Shown: piece after piece, positions 53,564 through 63,897 of the stretch
Layout: each line of letters opens with the position of its first letter
How positions within the stretch are numbered: the first letter of the stretch is position 1
Assembly: GCF_001269345.1 (NCBI RefSeq)
Contig: NZ_CXOP01000002.1
Coordinates: forward strand, 62,853 to 126,852
From: Limnohabitans sp. 2KL-27
Lineage (GTDB): Bacteria; Pseudomonadota; Gammaproteobacteria; Burkholderiales; Burkholderiaceae_C
Reading direction: 5' to 3'
DNA: 64,000 nt
Made by a program: the position numbers and the translations under genes
Notes under the pieces: model-generated
The model's database searches: none
What the model was told of the DNA's origin: nothing
Seen by the model: only the letters and a program-made list of their open reading frames with translations

Positions 53564-54859
53564 TCAATCGTATACCTCGGCCTCGGGGTCGGTGGCTTCC
53601 AGTTCATAGCTGGCGGCCAGCATGGCCAAACGGCCAATCACACCGTACATATAGAAGCGGTTGGGCACGCTGGCACCGGGTTTGACACCGGGCTGGGGCA
53701 GGTGCGGGGTGTCGGCAAAGGCCAAAGGCACAAAGCTGGCACCCGGGGCATTGAGGTTTTCGTCCACGCCGCGCTCGGCGTGCACGCGGTAAAAGCCGCC
53801 CACCACGTAGCGGTCCATCATGTAGACCACGGGTTCGGCCACGGCGTCGTTGATGCGCTCGTTGGTCAGCACCCCTTCTTGGATGATCACGTCGTTGACG
53901 GTTTGGCCGTCCTTGATGACGTTCATCTTGTTGCGGGTCTTGCGGTTGAGCGCATCCAGATCGGACACATCGCGCACCGTCATGATGCCCATGCCATAGG
54001 TGCCGTTGTCGGCCTTGACCACCACAAACGGCTTTTCGTTGATGCCGTATTCCTTGTATTTGCGCTTGATCTTGGTCAGCAGCGCATCGACATTGCTGCG
54101 CAGGCACTCCATGCCCGTGCCCTCGGCAAAGTTGACATCGCCGCACTGGCTGAACATCGGGTTGATGAGCCAGGGGTCGATGCCCAGCAGCTTGCCAAAT
54201 CGCTTGGCCACCTCTTCGTAACTCTGGAAATGCTTGGTTTTGCGGCGCACGCTCCAGCCCGCATGCAGGGGCGGCAACAAAAATTGCTCGTGCAGCTCTT
54301 CCAGAATGCCCGGTGCACCCGCCGACAGGTCGTTGTTGAGCAAGATGGTGCAGGGGTCGAAGTCTTTCAGGCCCAGGCGGTGCTGGGTGCGCACCACAGG
54401 TTCGAGCGTCACGCTCTCGCCGTTGGGCAGTTCGATGACGGTGGGTTCCTTGATCTCGGGGTTGATGGAGCCCAGGCGCACATTCAGGCCGGCCATGTGG
54501 AAGATGCGCTGCAGCTGCGCCACATTGGTCAGGTAAAAGGTGTTGCGCGTGTGGTTTTCGGGAATGATCAGCAGGTTTTTGGCCTCGGGGCAGATCTTCT
54601 CGATGGCCGCCTGCGCGGCCTGCACCGCCAAAGGCAGCATCTCGGGCGTCAGGTTGTTCCAGCCGCCGGGGTAAAGGTTGGTGTCGACCGGGGCCAACTT
54701 GAAGCCCGCATTGCGGATGTCGACCGAGGTGTAGAACGGGGGCGTGTGCTCCATCCATTCCAGACGGAACCAACGCTCAATGGCGGGCATGGAGTCGAGG
54801 ATGCGCTGCTCCAACTCATTGATGGGGCCGGTCAGGGCAGTGATGAGGTGGGGAACCAT
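53564..54859 (-). CDS. gshA: Glutamate-cysteine ligase (proteobacterial type, gshA_ferroox family)
   Basis: A 431-residue enzyme for the first step of glutathione synthesis, joining glutamate and cysteine with ATP. It belongs to the family found in betaproteobacteria and acidithiobacilli rather than the E. coli GshA family, judged from PPFYTSVDIRNAGFKLAPVD, the YPGGWNNLTPEML stretch, KPFVVVKADNGTYGMGIM and YVVGGFYRVHAERG. The start was placed at the ATG at 54859, since AAGGA sits 5 nt upstream; an ATG two codons earlier (54865) overlaps that site. It lies 128 bp from proA on the same strand. Confidence 0.9.
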   Translation of the reverse strand: MVPHLITALTGPINELEQRILDSMPAIERWFRLEWMEHTPPFYTSVDIRNAGFKLAPVDTNLYPGGWNNLTPEMLPLAVQAAQAAIEKICPEAKNLLIIPENHTRNTFYLTNVAQLQRIFHMAGLNVRLGSINPEIKEPTVIELPNGESVTLEPVVRTQHRLGLKDFDPCTILLNNDLSAGAPGILEELHEQFLLPPLHAGWSVRRKTKHFQSYEEVAKRFGKLLGIDPWLINPMFSQCGDVNFAEGTGMECLRSNVDALLTKIKRKYKEYGINEKPFVVVKADNGTYGMGIMTVRDVSDLDALNRKTRNKMNVIKDGQTVNDVIIQEGVLTNERINDAVAEPVVYMMDRYVVGGFYRVHAERGVDENLNAPGASFVPLAFADTPHLPQPGVKPGASVPNRFYMYGVIGRLAMLAASYELEATDPEAEVYD

Positions 54860-54987
54860 GGGCATCCTTTATCGGGCAAAAAGCGGGTCAAAACAGAAAA
54901 ATCATATGGGGTCGGCGAGCGCCATTGCAAGCGCCTACCGGACACAGCGCCCGCAGCGTGTGTGCCTGTGCACGGAAGGCGCGGCAA

Positions 54988-56268
54988 TCAGCCACGCACC
55001 TCGCCCTCGCCCAGCACCACGTACTTGAGCGAGGTCAGGCCTTCGATGCCCACTGGGCCCCGGGCATGGAACTTGTCGGTGCTGATGCCGATTTCGGCAC
55101 CCAGGCCGTACTCAAAACCATCGGCAAAGCGGGTGCTGGCGTTGACCATGACGCTGGCCGAGTCCACCTCGCGCAAGAAGCGCTGGGCGTGCATGTGGTC
55201 GCGGGTCAGGATGGCGTCGGTGTGGTGGCTGCTGTAGTGGTTGATGTGGGCAATCGCCTCATCCACCCCTTCGACCACCTTGATGCTGATGATGGGCGCC
55301 AAGTATTCCTCGAACCAATCTTGCTCGGTGGCGTCTTTCAGGTTGGCCCCGGTGACCTGGCTCAAGATGGCCTTGGCCTTGGGGCAGCATCGCATTTCCA
55401 CGCCCTTGGCGGCATAGATCGCCCCGATTTTGGGCAGGAATTCGGCCGCCACACCACGCGCCACCAAGAGACTTTCGCTGGCGTTGCAGGGGCTGTATTT
55501 TTGGGTTTTGGCGTTGTCGGCCACCCGGGTGGCCATGTCGATGTCGCACGGGTCGTCCACATAGGTGTGGCAGTTGCCATCCAGGTGCTTGATCACGGGC
55601 ACTTTGGCTTCGGCGCTGATGCGCTCGATCAGGCCTTTGCCGCCCCGCGGGATGACCACGTCCACAAACTGCGGCATGGTGATGAGCTGGCCCACGGCGG
55701 CGCGGTCGGTGGTTTGCACCAATTGCACCGCATCAAGTGGCAGGCCGCTCTCGGTCAAGGCCTGCTGCACCAATTTGGCCAAGGCCTTGTTCGATTCAAT
55801 CGCCTCTGAACCACCGCGCAAGATGCAGGCGTTGCCGCTTTTGATGGACAGGCTGGCCGCTTCGATGGTCACATTGGGTCGGCTCTCGAAAATCATGCCG
55901 AACACGCCAATCGGCACGCGCATCTGACCCACGCGAATGCCGCTGGGTACCTGCTTCAAGCCGATGATTTCGCCGATCACATCGGGCATGGCGGCCAACT
56001 GCTCGCAGCCCTGGGCGCAGGTTTCCAGCACCTGGGGACTGAGTTTGAGGCGGTCGACCAGGGGCTCGGCCAGGCCAGCGGCGCGGGCTCGCTCCAAATC
56101 TTTGGCGTTGTCCAGCTGCAAAGCATCGGTGTTGGCGCGCAACAAGGCGGCCAAATGGCGCAAAGCCTTGTTTTTGGTGGCAGCCGAGGCCTTGGCCATC
56201 AAAGCCGAAGCTTGTTTGGCCTGCTGGCCCAAGGCCTGGACGTGTTCGGCGGTGTTCAATTCAGTCAT
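54988..56268 (-). CDS. proA: Gamma-glutamyl phosphate reductase
   Basis: A 426-residue NADPH-dependent enzyme producing glutamate-5-semialdehyde for proline synthesis. Catalytic cysteine motif is [14 protein letters not shown], and other conserved stretches are [30 protein letters not shown] and [10 protein letters not shown]. The FDEYLAP-like motif reads FEEYLAPII here. Length is normal. proB (glutamate-5-kinase) is not in the window, so the pair is split, as usual in Burkholderiales, where proB lies with obg. It begins 30 bp downstream of the holA stop, so the two may be cotranscribed. Confidence 0.95.
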   Translation of the reverse strand: MTELNTAEHVQALGQQAKQASALMAKASAATKNKALRHLAALLRANTDALQLDNAKDLERARAAGLAEPLVDRLKLSPQVLETCAQGCEQLAAMPDVIGEIIGLKQVPSGIRVGQMRVPIGVFGMIFESRPNVTIEAASLSIKSGNACILRGGSEAIESNKALAKLVQQALTESGLPLDAVQLVQTTDRAAVGQLITMPQFVDVVIPRGGKGLIERISAEAKVPVIKHLDGNCHTYVDDPCDIDMATRVADNAKTQKYSPCNASESLLVARGVAAEFLPKIGAIYAAKGVEMRCCPKAKAILSQVTGANLKDATEQDWFEEYLAPIISIKVVEGVDEAIAHINHYSSHHTDAILTRDHMHAQRFLREVDSASVMVNASTRFADGFEYGLGAEIGISTDKFHARGPVGIEGLTSLKYVVLGEGEVRG

Positions 56269-56298
56269 TCGACCATTTTCGCAGATGCGCCCAGCCGC

Positions 56299-57351
56299 TC
56301 AGCGGACCCCGCAAAAACGCGAAAAGCGCAGCGCCAGCCGTTGCAGGGCTTGCCAGGGGTCGGTCGGCCAGTCGGGGACTTTGAGGCCTTTGACGATGCC
56401 GTCCACCTGATGCGCCGCTTGCAGCAAACCATTCAGACGGGCTTCGGTCATGCGGGGCAGCACACGTTCAAACAAGCGCTCCCGCGGCCCCCACACGCGC
56501 TGTTCGCGCAAGGCCAAGGGCATGGGCTTGCCTGCGGCGATGGCGTCTTTGACGCGTTTGAGAGCGCGGATGTCTTCGGCCAGCGTGTAGTGCACCAGCA
56601 CCGCAGCTTCGCCCTCGGCCTGCAGACCGTCGAGCATGCGCTGCACGCGGGCCACCTGGCCCGACAACACCGACTCCGACAGCTTGAAGACGTCGTAGCG
56701 GGCCACATTGACCACGGCCGACTCGACTTGTTCTTGATTGAGTTCACCGGGTGGATGAAGCAAACCGAGTTTTTGGATCTCTTGGTGAGCGGCCAACAAG
56801 TTGCCTTCCACGCGGTCGGCAAAAAACTGCAAGGTGCGCTGGCCCTCTTCGCCTGCCACCACGCGCTGGCCTTGCTGCTGCAAGCGCTGCGCGATCCAAT
56901 GGGGCAGTGCGTTGCGGTCCACCGGGTCGACCTGGATCGACACGCCCGAGTTTTCCAAGGCGCCAAACCAGGCCCCTTTGCGGGTGGCGGCATCCAGGCG
57001 AGGCAGCAAAAACAGCGTCAGGGTGCTGTCGTTGCCTTGGGCAGACGCGGCCAGTTGCTGAATGGCGGTGCTGCCCTCCTTGCCCGGCTTGCCTGAAGGC
57101 ACGCGCACTTCCACGATTTGTTTGTCCGCAAACAGGCTGAGCGAGCCGCCTGCGGCCAGCACTTCGCTCCAATCAAAGTGTGCACCCGAGACGGTGTGCA
57201 CGCTGCGCTCGGTGTAGCCTTGAGCGCGCGCCGTGGCGCGGATGGCGTCGACGGCTTCCTGGATCAGCAAGGCCTCGTCGCCGTGCAATACGTACAGGCT
57301 GCGCAAGCCTTTTTGCAGGTGCGCAGACAACTGTGGAAGGGCCAACTGCAT
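56299..57351 (-). CDS. holA: DNA polymerase III subunit delta
   Basis: A 350-residue clamp-loader subunit that opens the sliding clamp. The N-terminal RSLYVLHGDEALLIQEAVDAIR segment and SLSLFADKQIVEVR are characteristic of HolA, and the domain-III region ARYDVFKLSESVLSG and VLVHYTLAEDIRALKRVK follows. The ATG at 57351 was chosen because the homology starts there; the open frame extends 47 codons upstream into lptE. It starts 22 bp after lptE, the conserved leuS-lptE-holA order of proteobacteria. Confidence 0.93.
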   Translation of the reverse strand: MQLALPQLSAHLQKGLRSLYVLHGDEALLIQEAVDAIRATARAQGYTERSVHTVSGAHFDWSEVLAAGGSLSLFADKQIVEVRVPSGKPGKEGSTAIQQLAASAQGNDSTLTLFLLPRLDAATRKGAWFGALENSGVSIQVDPVDRNALPHWIAQRLQQQGQRVVAGEEGQRTLQFFADRVEGNLLAAHQEIQKLGLLHPPGELNQEQVESAVVNVARYDVFKLSESVLSGQVARVQRMLDGLQAEGEAAVLVHYTLAEDIRALKRVKDAIAAGKPMPLALREQRVWGPRERLFERVLPRMTEARLNGLLQAAHQVDGIVKGLKVPDWPTDPWQALQRLALRFSRFCGVR

Positions 57352-57373
57352 GGACGCGCTCAATCCCGGGGCA

Positions 57374-57958
57374 TCAAGGCCGGGAGGCCGGGCCGGACGC
57401 AGGCGCTGCAGCGGGCACTGCCGTACCCGCCGGCCTGGGCAAACTGCCCGGCTTGACCGCCGACAAACGGCGCATGATTTGCTGCACGACATCGGTCTGC
57501 ATGTCGCGGTACAAGATGCCCATCTCGATTTCTTTGGACAATGCCGCCGTCTCGGTGAAGCTCAAATCACGCTGCTGGGCCAAAGTGACGGGCTCGATCA
57601 GATCAAGGCCTTGCGGTGTGCGCAAGCGAAACTGCACTTGCAAGCGCAATTGCAGTTCGCGCACCTGCCCGGTTGCGCTCACCCCGACAGGCACTTGCTG
57701 ACGGGTTTCACTGAGGATGTCCAAAATGGCATCCGCCTTGGGCATTTCCTTGGGCTCGGTCAAGAGCGCTATGCGCCCCGATCCGAGCAAGTTGCGCCGC
57801 AACTCCACGCCCAAAGGCGAGGTGGTGGAAAAATTCGCATACAAGGTCTGGAACGCGAAATCGTTGGTTTGGCGCAGCTGAAACCCGCATCCCGAGAGCC
57901 AGGCGGGCAAGGCAGCTAAGCCCGCAGCGGTCAACAAGAATCGGCGTGAGGGTTTCAT
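57374..57958 (-). CDS. lptE: LPS-assembly lipoprotein LptE
   Basis: A 194-residue outer-membrane lipoprotein that plugs the LptD barrel and helps place LPS on the cell surface. The signal peptide ends in the lipobox LSGC (about residues 21-24), followed by GFQLRQTNDFAF, the LptE hallmark. A beta-alpha domain extends to ~160 and a Pro/Ala-rich tail (AGTAVPAAAPASGPA) ends the protein. The ATG at 57958 begins the signal sequence. It lies between leuS and holA, spacing 7 and 22 bp, so they form one operon. Confidence 0.92.
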   Translation of the reverse strand: MKPSRRFLLTAAGLAALPAWLSGCGFQLRQTNDFAFQTLYANFSTTSPLGVELRRNLLGSGRIALLTEPKEMPKADAILDILSETRQQVPVGVSATGQVRELQLRLQVQFRLRTPQGLDLIEPVTLAQQRDLSFTETAALSKEIEMGILYRDMQTDVVQQIMRRLSAVKPGSLPRPAGTAVPAAAPASGPASRP

Positions 57959-57965
57959 GCTGGGT

Positions 57966-60737
57966 TTACACAACAATGTTGACCAAGCGACCCGGCACCA
58001 CGATGACCTTCTTGGGCGCAGCACCGGCGGCCTGCTTGACAAAGGCTTCGCTGGCCAGGGCAGCGGCTTCGATGTGCGCTTTGTCGGCGGCAGCAGGCAC
58101 CAGGATGGCCCCCCGCAGCTTGCCATTGATCTGCAGCATCAGCTCGATCTGGTCACGCTCGAGCGCCGACTCGTCCACCGCGGGCCAAGGCGCGTCGAGC
58201 AATTCGCCAGCAGCCTTGGCATAACCCAGTTGCTGCCAAATCTCGTCGGTGATGTGTGGGCAGGCGGGGTAGAGCATGCGCATCAAGAGCGACACGCCTT
58301 CGCACAGGGCGGCGGTGTCACCCGCGTGGAAAGGTCCACTGCCGTCGGGCTTGAAATCTTCCAGTGCATTGAGCAGCTTCATGCAGCCCGAGACCACGGT
58401 GTTGTACTGCATGCGCTCGTAGTCGTAGCCCACTTGCTTGAGTACCAAGTGCATCTCGCGGCGCAGGGCTTTGGCGGCGTCGCCCAAAGCGGCTTGGCTC
58501 AGGTCTTGGCTGGTGGCCGATCGCAGCAGTTCGTGGTGCTTGAACGCAAAGTTCCAGACCCGGCGCAAGAAGCGGTAGCTGCCTTCCACGGCCGAGTCGT
58601 TCCATTCCAGCGTGACCTCGGGCGGCGCGGTGAACATGGTGTACAAGCGCGCGGTGTCGGCGCCGTATTTTTCGATCAGGTCCTGCGGGTCCACGCCATT
58701 GTTCTTGGACTTGGACATGGTGCCCACGCCTTCGTAGTCTATTGGCGTGCCCACGGGCAAACGGCCGTCGCCGCTGTCGGCTTCGTTCTTGAGCTTGGCA
58801 CCCACCACTTTGCCGGTGTCGTCGAGCACATGCTCGATATCGTGCGGCCAGAAGTAGTCCTTGCCGCCTTTGGCAGTGCGGCGCGAATAAATGTGGTTCA
58901 GCACCATGCCTTGCGTGAGCAGCTTGGTGAAGGGCTCATCGACCTTGACCAGGCCCAAATCGCGCATGACCTTGGTCCAAAAACGCGCGTACAGCAGGTG
59001 CAAAATCGCGTGCTCGATGCCGCCGATGTACTGGTCCATCGGCATCCAGTAATCTGCGCCCTCGGCCACCATCTTGTCGGTGTTGGTCGGGTCGCAATAG
59101 CGCATGAAGTACCAGGACGAATCCACAAAGGTGTCCATGGTGTCGGTCTCACGGCGGGCGGGTTTTCCGCACACCGGGCAAGTGACGCCGGCATGAAAAC
59201 CTTGGTGCTTGTGCAGCGGGTTGCCCGATCCATCGGGGATGCAGTCTTGCGGCAAGACCACCGGCAGGTCTTTTTCGGGCACGGGCACCGCGCCATGTTC
59301 GTCGCAATGGATGATCGGGATCGGTGTGCCCCAGTAACGCTGGCGGCTCACGCCCCAGTCGCGCAAACGCCAGGTGGTTTTTTTCTCGCCCAGACCTTTG
59401 GCAGCGAGCAGCTCGGCGACTTTGTAAACAGCGGCTTTTTGCGTCAAGCCGTCGAGTTCACCGGAATTGATGCACACGCCGTCTTTGGTCGCATACCACT
59501 CTGCCCAGGTCGTTGCGTCAAAAGAGGCCTTGGCGTTGCCTGCGTTGGGCAACGATGTTGAGCTTGCGTCTGAGGCGCCCGACGCAGGCGACGACAAGGC
59601 CGCACCACGCTGAGCGACGACTTGCTGGATCGGCAAGGCGTACTTCAAAGCAAACGCAAAGTCGCGCTCGTCGTGTGCAGGCACACCCATCACCGCGCCG
59701 TCGCCGTAGCTCATCAGCACGTAATTGCCCACCCACACCTCCACCTGCGCGCCGGTCAGAGGATGCGTGACGAACAGGCCCGTGGCCATGCCCTTTTTCT
59801 CTTGCGTGGCCAGCTCAGCCTCGGTCGTGCCGCCGCTCTTGCACTCTTCCAAAAACGCCGCCAAGGCGGGGTTGGACGAGGCCGCATGCAGCGCCAGCGG
59901 GTGCTCGGCGGCCACCGCACAAAACGTGACGCCCATGATGGTGTCGGCGCGGGTGGTGAAGACGTACATCTTGCCGTCGCCGATCAAAGCGCCATCAGCG
60001 CCCGCAATGCTGTGCGGGAACGCAAAGCGCACGCCTTCGGATTTGCCAATCCAGTTTTCCTGCATCAGCCGCACTTTGTCAGGCCAGCCATTGAGGGTGG
60101 CCTGGTCGTTGCCGATCTGCACGTGGTCAAGCAGCTCTTGGGCATACGAGGTGATGTTCAGGTAGTAGCCCGGAATCTCGCGTTTTTCGACCGGAGCGCC
60201 TGTGCGCCAGCCTTTGCCGTCAATCACCTGTTCGTTGGCCAGCACCGTCTGGTCCACCGGGTCCCAGTTGACGACCTGGGTCTTGCGGTAGGCGATGCCT
60301 TTTTCGAGCATCTTCAAAAACAACCACTGGTTCCACTTGTAGTACGTCGGGTCGCAGGTGGCGACTTCGCGCGACCAGTCGATGGCCAAGCCCATCGCCT
60401 GCATCTGCTTTTTCATGTAAGCGATGTTCTCGTAGGTCCACTTGGCCGGGGGCACGCCGTTTTTCAGCGCAGCGTTTTCGGCGGGCAGGCCAAAAGCGTC
60501 CCAGCCCATGGGCATCAAGACGTTGTAGCCCTTCATGCGCAAGCTGCGCGTGAGCATGTCATTGATGGTGTAGTTGCGCACATGGCCCATGTGCAGCTTG
60601 CCGCTGGGGTAGGGCAGCATGGAGCAGGCGTAAAACTTCTTTTTACTTGCGTCTTCGGTGACGCGGTAGGCGTCGCGGGCCGTCCAGCGGGACTGCGCTG
60701 CGGGTTCGACTTCGAGGTGGTTGTACTTGTCTTGCAT
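57966..60737 (-). CDS. leuS: Leucyl-tRNA synthetase
   Basis: A 923-residue class I synthetase that charges tRNA-Leu. The HIGH-type motif is [13 protein letters not shown] (residues 43-55) and the KMSKS-type loop TMSKSKNNG. The CP1 editing domain has [12 protein letters not shown] and [10 protein letters not shown]. At ~63 residues longer than E. coli LeuRS, it carries a Ser/Ala-rich, low-complexity insertion at about residues 375-405 in or just after the editing domain. The ATG at 60737 starts homology ([11 protein letters not shown]); the longer open frame is not conserved. It is the first gene of a leuS-lptE-holA(-proA) operon. Confidence 0.97.
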   Translation of the reverse strand: MQDKYNHLEVEPAAQSRWTARDAYRVTEDASKKKFYACSMLPYPSGKLHMGHVRNYTINDMLTRSLRMKGYNVLMPMGWDAFGLPAENAALKNGVPPAKWTYENIAYMKKQMQAMGLAIDWSREVATCDPTYYKWNQWLFLKMLEKGIAYRKTQVVNWDPVDQTVLANEQVIDGKGWRTGAPVEKREIPGYYLNITSYAQELLDHVQIGNDQATLNGWPDKVRLMQENWIGKSEGVRFAFPHSIAGADGALIGDGKMYVFTTRADTIMGVTFCAVAAEHPLALHAASSNPALAAFLEECKSGGTTEAELATQEKKGMATGLFVTHPLTGAQVEVWVGNYVLMSYGDGAVMGVPAHDERDFAFALKYALPIQQVVAQRGAALSSPASGASDASSTSLPNAGNAKASFDATTWAEWYATKDGVCINSGELDGLTQKAAVYKVAELLAAKGLGEKKTTWRLRDWGVSRQRYWGTPIPIIHCDEHGAVPVPEKDLPVVLPQDCIPDGSGNPLHKHQGFHAGVTCPVCGKPARRETDTMDTFVDSSWYFMRYCDPTNTDKMVAEGADYWMPMDQYIGGIEHAILHLLYARFWTKVMRDLGLVKVDEPFTKLLTQGMVLNHIYSRRTAKGGKDYFWPHDIEHVLDDTGKVVGAKLKNEADSGDGRLPVGTPIDYEGVGTMSKSKNNGVDPQDLIEKYGADTARLYTMFTAPPEVTLEWNDSAVEGSYRFLRRVWNFAFKHHELLRSATSQDLSQAALGDAAKALRREMHLVLKQVGYDYERMQYNTVVSGCMKLLNALEDFKPDGSGPFHAGDTAALCEGVSLLMRMLYPACPHITDEIWQQLGYAKAAGELLDAPWPAVDESALERDQIELMLQINGKLRGAILVPAAADKAHIEAAALASEAFVKQAAGAAPKKVIVVPGRLVNIVV

Positions 60738-60841
60738 AGTCTGCAATTGTAGGCTGGCGCGCGTGTTGTTCTGGGTGAAATGACCAGCGCTGGTGACCCG
60801 CAGGGCGGGCATCGTGCCTCTTGGTTCGCGGGCTTTACCGG

Positions 60842-61270
60842 TCAGCGCTTGGGGGTGGACGGCGTCTGGGCAACGAACCCAATGCGCGACAGCCCGGCTT
60901 TTTGGGCCAGACCCATGGTTTCGACGATGCGGCCATAAGGGACGGACTCGTCGGCACGCAGTTCCAGCTCGGCATTGGGGTTGCGCTTGGCCGCTTCGGC
61001 CAAACGCAGGCGCAGGGCTTCTGCGGTGATGGGCTTGTCGTTCAGGTACACCGTGCCTTGGGCGTCCACCACCAAAGACAGCGCCTGAGGCGATGCCCCG
61101 GCCTCGCCGCCCTCAGCCTGTGGCAAGTCCAAGCGAATGGCACTGGTCATCAAGGGTGCCGTCAAAATGAAGATCACCAGCAACACCAGCATCACGTCCA
61201 CCATGGGGGTGACGTTGATCTCGCTCATGGGTGCATGCGGCTTGTGGGTTTCAAGACGACCGAAGGCCAT
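60842..61270 (-). CDS. tolR: TolR/ExbD-family protein
   Basis: A 142-residue inner-membrane protein with one N-terminal helix containing the proton-path Asp ([17 protein letters not shown]) and a periplasmic domain ending [10 protein letters not shown]. Together with the TolQ-like protein encoded 3 bp upstream it forms a proton-driven motor. No tolA, tolB or pal is adjacent, so the pair may serve TolA encoded elsewhere or act as a second ExbBD. It differs clearly in sequence from the two ExbD copies at 31-32 kb. Confidence 0.88.
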   Translation of the reverse strand: MAFGRLETHKPHAPMSEINVTPMVDVMLVLLVIFILTAPLMTSAIRLDLPQAEGGEAGASPQALSLVVDAQGTVYLNDKPITAEALRLRLAEAAKRNPNAELELRADESVPYGRIVETMGLAQKAGLSRIGFVAQTPSTPKR

Positions 61271-61273
61271 GGC

Positions 61274-61918
61274 TCAGTCCTGCGGGTCGACCAGCAAGCC
61301 ACGCAAATCGTGGGCAAAGCCTTCGAGTTCGGCCTCGATCTGGTCCAGTTTTCGGCCCAGCAGGTTATAGCCCAGCACTGCCGGAATGGCCACGGCCAAG
61401 CCGGCAGCGGTCATGATCAGGGCCTCGCCCACGGGGCCGGCGACCTTGTCGATGGTCAGCTGCCCGGCCTCGGCCATGCCCGTCAGGGCATTGAAGATGC
61501 CCCAGACAGTGCCCAAAAGACCGACAAAAGGCGAAATGGAGCCCGCTGTGGCCAACCAAACCTGCCCCCACTGCAAGCGGCGTACCACGCCCTGCATCGC
61601 GTCGCGCAAGGCTCGGGTCAGTTGTTGACGGCGGTCACCGGCTGAGGCCAGGGTGCCCCCCACCGGGAGCAAGGTGGCTTCGAGCATGGGGGTGATGCAG
61701 GCATCGCGGTCAAATTGGGCCACGCGCTGCTGGGCCTGGTCAAGACCCGGAGACTGCCAGAAAGCGGCCACGCTGCGGCGCACATCCAGACCCACGCGCC
61801 AGAGCAAGCGCCATTTCCAGACCATCACCACCCAACTGCCCACCGACAGCGCCAACAAAATCAGCGCCAGCGCCCGGCTGACCAGGTCGCTGTGCAACAA
61901 AAAGTCGTTGAGGGTCAT
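61274..61918 (-). CDS. tolQ: TolQ/ExbB-family protein
   Basis: A 214-residue MotA/TolQ/ExbB-type protein with three membrane helices: LALILLALSVGSWVVMVW first, then ISPFVGLLGTVWGIFNAL and VGEALIMTAAGLAVAIPAVLGYN, the paired family signature. It lacks the N-terminal signal-like extension of the ExbB at 30.4 kb, which favours TolQ, but ExbB cannot be excluded. It starts 19 bp after the dapB stop and its own stop is 3 bp before tolR, so dapB-tolQ-tolR are probably cotranscribed. Confidence 0.87.
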   Translation of the reverse strand: MTLNDFLLHSDLVSRALALILLALSVGSWVVMVWKWRLLWRVGLDVRRSVAAFWQSPGLDQAQQRVAQFDRDACITPMLEATLLPVGGTLASAGDRRQQLTRALRDAMQGVVRRLQWGQVWLATAGSISPFVGLLGTVWGIFNALTGMAEAGQLTIDKVAGPVGEALIMTAAGLAVAIPAVLGYNLLGRKLDQIEAELEGFAHDLRGLLVDPQD

Positions 61919-61937
61919 GGCGAAAAAAGGACGGCTG

Positions 61938-62753
61938 TCAGCGCAAGCTCAACACGTCAAACATGTCAAACAGGCCGCGCTGCTGCGTGGCCAGATAGCG
62001 CACGGCACGCAGGCTCCCCTGTGCATAGGTGGACCGGCTGGAGGACTTGTGCGTCACTTCGATGCGCTCGCCAATGCCGGCAAACAGCACGGTGTGGTCG
62101 CCCACGATGTCGCCGCCACGGATGGTGGCAAAGCCGATGGAGGAGGGATCGCGCTCGCCCGTGTGGCCATAGCGTTCGTACACCGCGCACGCTTTCAGGT
62201 CACGCCCCATGGCCTCGGCCATCACTTCACCCATTTTGAGGGCCGTCCCCGAGGGCGCATCCACCTTGTGGCGGTGGTGCGCTTCGATGATCTCGATGTC
62301 GTAGCCCGTGGACATGGCTTGCGCGGCCATCTGCAAGAGCTTGAGCGTGACGTTCACCCCCACGCTCATGTTGGGGGCCATCACGATGGCGATGTCTTTT
62401 GCAATTTCAGCAATTTCGGCTTTTTGCGCATCGGTGAAGCCCGTGGTGCCGATCACGGCCTTGACACCGAGTTCTCGGCACACCTTCAGGTGGGCCAAGG
62501 TGCCCTCTGGGCGCGTGAAATCAATGAGGCAGGATGCGTTTTTCAGCCCGGCGTGCAGGTCAGATGTGACCAACACACCTGTGGACTGCCCCATGGATGC
62601 GGCGGCATCCTGGCCCAGCGCGGGACTGGCTTGGATGTCCAGCGCCCCCGCCAGGCGGCAATCGCCCGAGGCGAGGATGGCTTCGATGAGCATGTGCCCC
62701 ATGCGGCCAGAGGCCCCGGCAACGGTGATGGGCAAGTCGTTCAATTGAGTCAT
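61938..62753 (-). CDS. dapB: 4-hydroxy-tetrahydrodipicolinate reductase
   Basis: A 271-residue cytosolic enzyme of the lysine/diaminopimelate pathway, reducing the DapA product with NAD(P)H. Rossmann motif [13 protein letters not shown] begins the protein; the catalytic His-Lys region [16 protein letters not shown] and the GTTGFTDAQ substrate loop are intact. The ATG at 62753 lies at the expected N-terminus. It is 60 bp downstream of the bamE stop, in the bamE-dapB-tolQR order, and supplies peptidoglycan precursors. Confidence 0.96.
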   Translation of the reverse strand: MTQLNDLPITVAGASGRMGHMLIEAILASGDCRLAGALDIQASPALGQDAAASMGQSTGVLVTSDLHAGLKNASCLIDFTRPEGTLAHLKVCRELGVKAVIGTTGFTDAQKAEIAEIAKDIAIVMAPNMSVGVNVTLKLLQMAAQAMSTGYDIEIIEAHHRHKVDAPSGTALKMGEVMAEAMGRDLKACAVYERYGHTGERDPSSIGFATIRGGDIVGDHTVLFAGIGERIEVTHKSSSRSTYAQGSLRAVRYLATQQRGLFDMFDVLSLR

Positions 62754-62813
62754 GTCGTTTCAGCAATGAGGGTCACGCAGGCCGTGGGGCACCCGGCCCA
62801 AACAAGGCCCCCT

Positions 62814-63353
62814 TTAGCGGGGTGCCGGCTCCAAGGGAGGGTAAGTTGCAGGCAGTGGCGCAGTGCGCTGCGCATCGCCTGTTGCTTGGGGTGCAGGGAA
62901 CTTTTTCAGATCTTCCTCGCTGGCCTGCAAATTGGGCACGCTGGCGGCTTTGCGCTGGGTGACGAGGCGCTCCACAAACTCGGACTCGCTGGGCAATTCG
63001 CCGCCCTCCACGGAAGACACCCCATCGTTCTTGAAATAGACGGTGAGCTGGAAGCTCTGCGGCGGCACACCCTGGCGGCGGATGCTGAAGGCGTAATCCC
63101 AGCGATCGGCATGGAACAGGCTGGTGACCAAGGGCGTTCCCAAAATGTCGCGGACCTGTGCGCGGGGCATGCCCACGCTGATCGCCTGGCGCTGCTCTTT
63201 GGAGACGAAATTGCCTTGCACGACCTCGGGCACGTAGGGCTTGAAGGTGTCGCTGGTGAAGCTGGACAAGTTGGCACAACCCGCCAAACTGGCGCACATG
63301 AAAAGCATGGCCAGGCGGGAGCCTGTCAAGGAAAAAGTCAGGGATGCTGTCAT
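62814..63353 (-). CDS. bamE: Outer membrane assembly lipoprotein BamE (SmpA/OmlA family)
   Basis: A 179-residue lipoprotein of the BAM complex that folds outer-membrane barrels. The signal peptide ends in LAGC (about residue 26); the SmpA/OmlA domain includes [11 protein letters not shown], the [18 protein letters not shown] motif and YAFSIRRQG. After ~120 residues a Pro/Ala-rich tail of about 55 residues extends beyond the E. coli protein (113 residues). It is divergent from fur with 83 bp between starts, a conserved arrangement. Confidence 0.93.
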   Translation of the reverse strand: MTASLTFSLTGSRLAMLFMCASLAGCANLSSFTSDTFKPYVPEVVQGNFVSKEQRQAISVGMPRAQVRDILGTPLVTSLFHADRWDYAFSIRRQGVPPQSFQLTVYFKNDGVSSVEGGELPSESEFVERLVTQRKAASVPNLQASEEDLKKFPAPQATGDAQRTAPLPATYPPLEPAPR

Positions 63354-63436
63354 GGTTGAGGGCTGGCCGATATGATCGGTTCATTGTAGCGGCAGCTCGG
63401 CGCGCAACCTCTTTTCCTATCCAGACATCCCTTCAC

Positions 63437-63865
63437 ATGACCCAAATCGACGAACTGAAAAACAATGGTCTGAAGGCCACGCTGCCGCGCCTGAAAATTC
63501 TGGAGGTTTTTCAGAGCGGACAGCAACGGCACATGACGGCCGAAGACGTGTTTCGCCTTTTGTTGAGCGAAAACACCGACATCGGTCTGGCCACGGTTTA
63601 CCGGGTGCTGATGCAGTTCGAGCAAGCGGGCATTCTCAGTCGCAACCACTTTGAAAGCGGCAAAGCCGTTTACGAGCTCAACGAAGGCCAGCACCACGAC
63701 CACATGGTGTGTCTGGACTGCGGTCGGGTGGAAGAGTTTTACGACCCGGAAATCGAGTCCAGGCAACAAGCGGTGGCCGAAGCCAAAGGTTTTGTGATCG
63801 CCGACCACGCATTGAGCCTGTACGCCCATTGCACCCGAAAGCCTTGCCCTCACCGCCAGGGTTGA
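63437..63865 (+). CDS. fur: Ferric uptake regulator Fur
   Basis: A 142-residue iron-sensing repressor. N-terminal winged helix ([15 protein letters not shown] and [16 protein letters not shown]), metal-binding dimer domain with the HHDHM histidine cluster followed by CLDCG, and a C-terminal CTRKPC pair for structural zinc. It binds Fe2+ and represses uptake genes such as tonB-exbBD systems. Start set at the ATG at 63437 ([11 protein letters not shown]); the upstream frame overlaps bamE. It converges with hprK, with 15 bp between the stops. Confidence 0.97.
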   Translation: MTQIDELKNNGLKATLPRLKILEVFQSGQQRHMTAEDVFRLLLSENTDIGLATVYRVLMQFEQAGILSRNHFESGKAVYELNEGQHHDHMVCLDCGRVEEFYDPEIESRQQAVAEAKGFVIADHALSLYAHCTRKPCPHRQG

Positions 63866-63869
63866 GCGG

Positions 63870-63897
63870 GCCGGGCGCCTTCAGTCCATCGCCCGGC
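63870..63897. terminator. Hairpin at the fur/hprK convergence
   Basis: GCCGGGCG (63870-63877) and CGCCCGGC (63890-63897) make a perfect eight-base stem with a 12-nt loop that includes the hprK stop codon. No T-run on either side, so it may act as a weak bidirectional terminator or 3' stabiliser. Confidence 0.5.
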
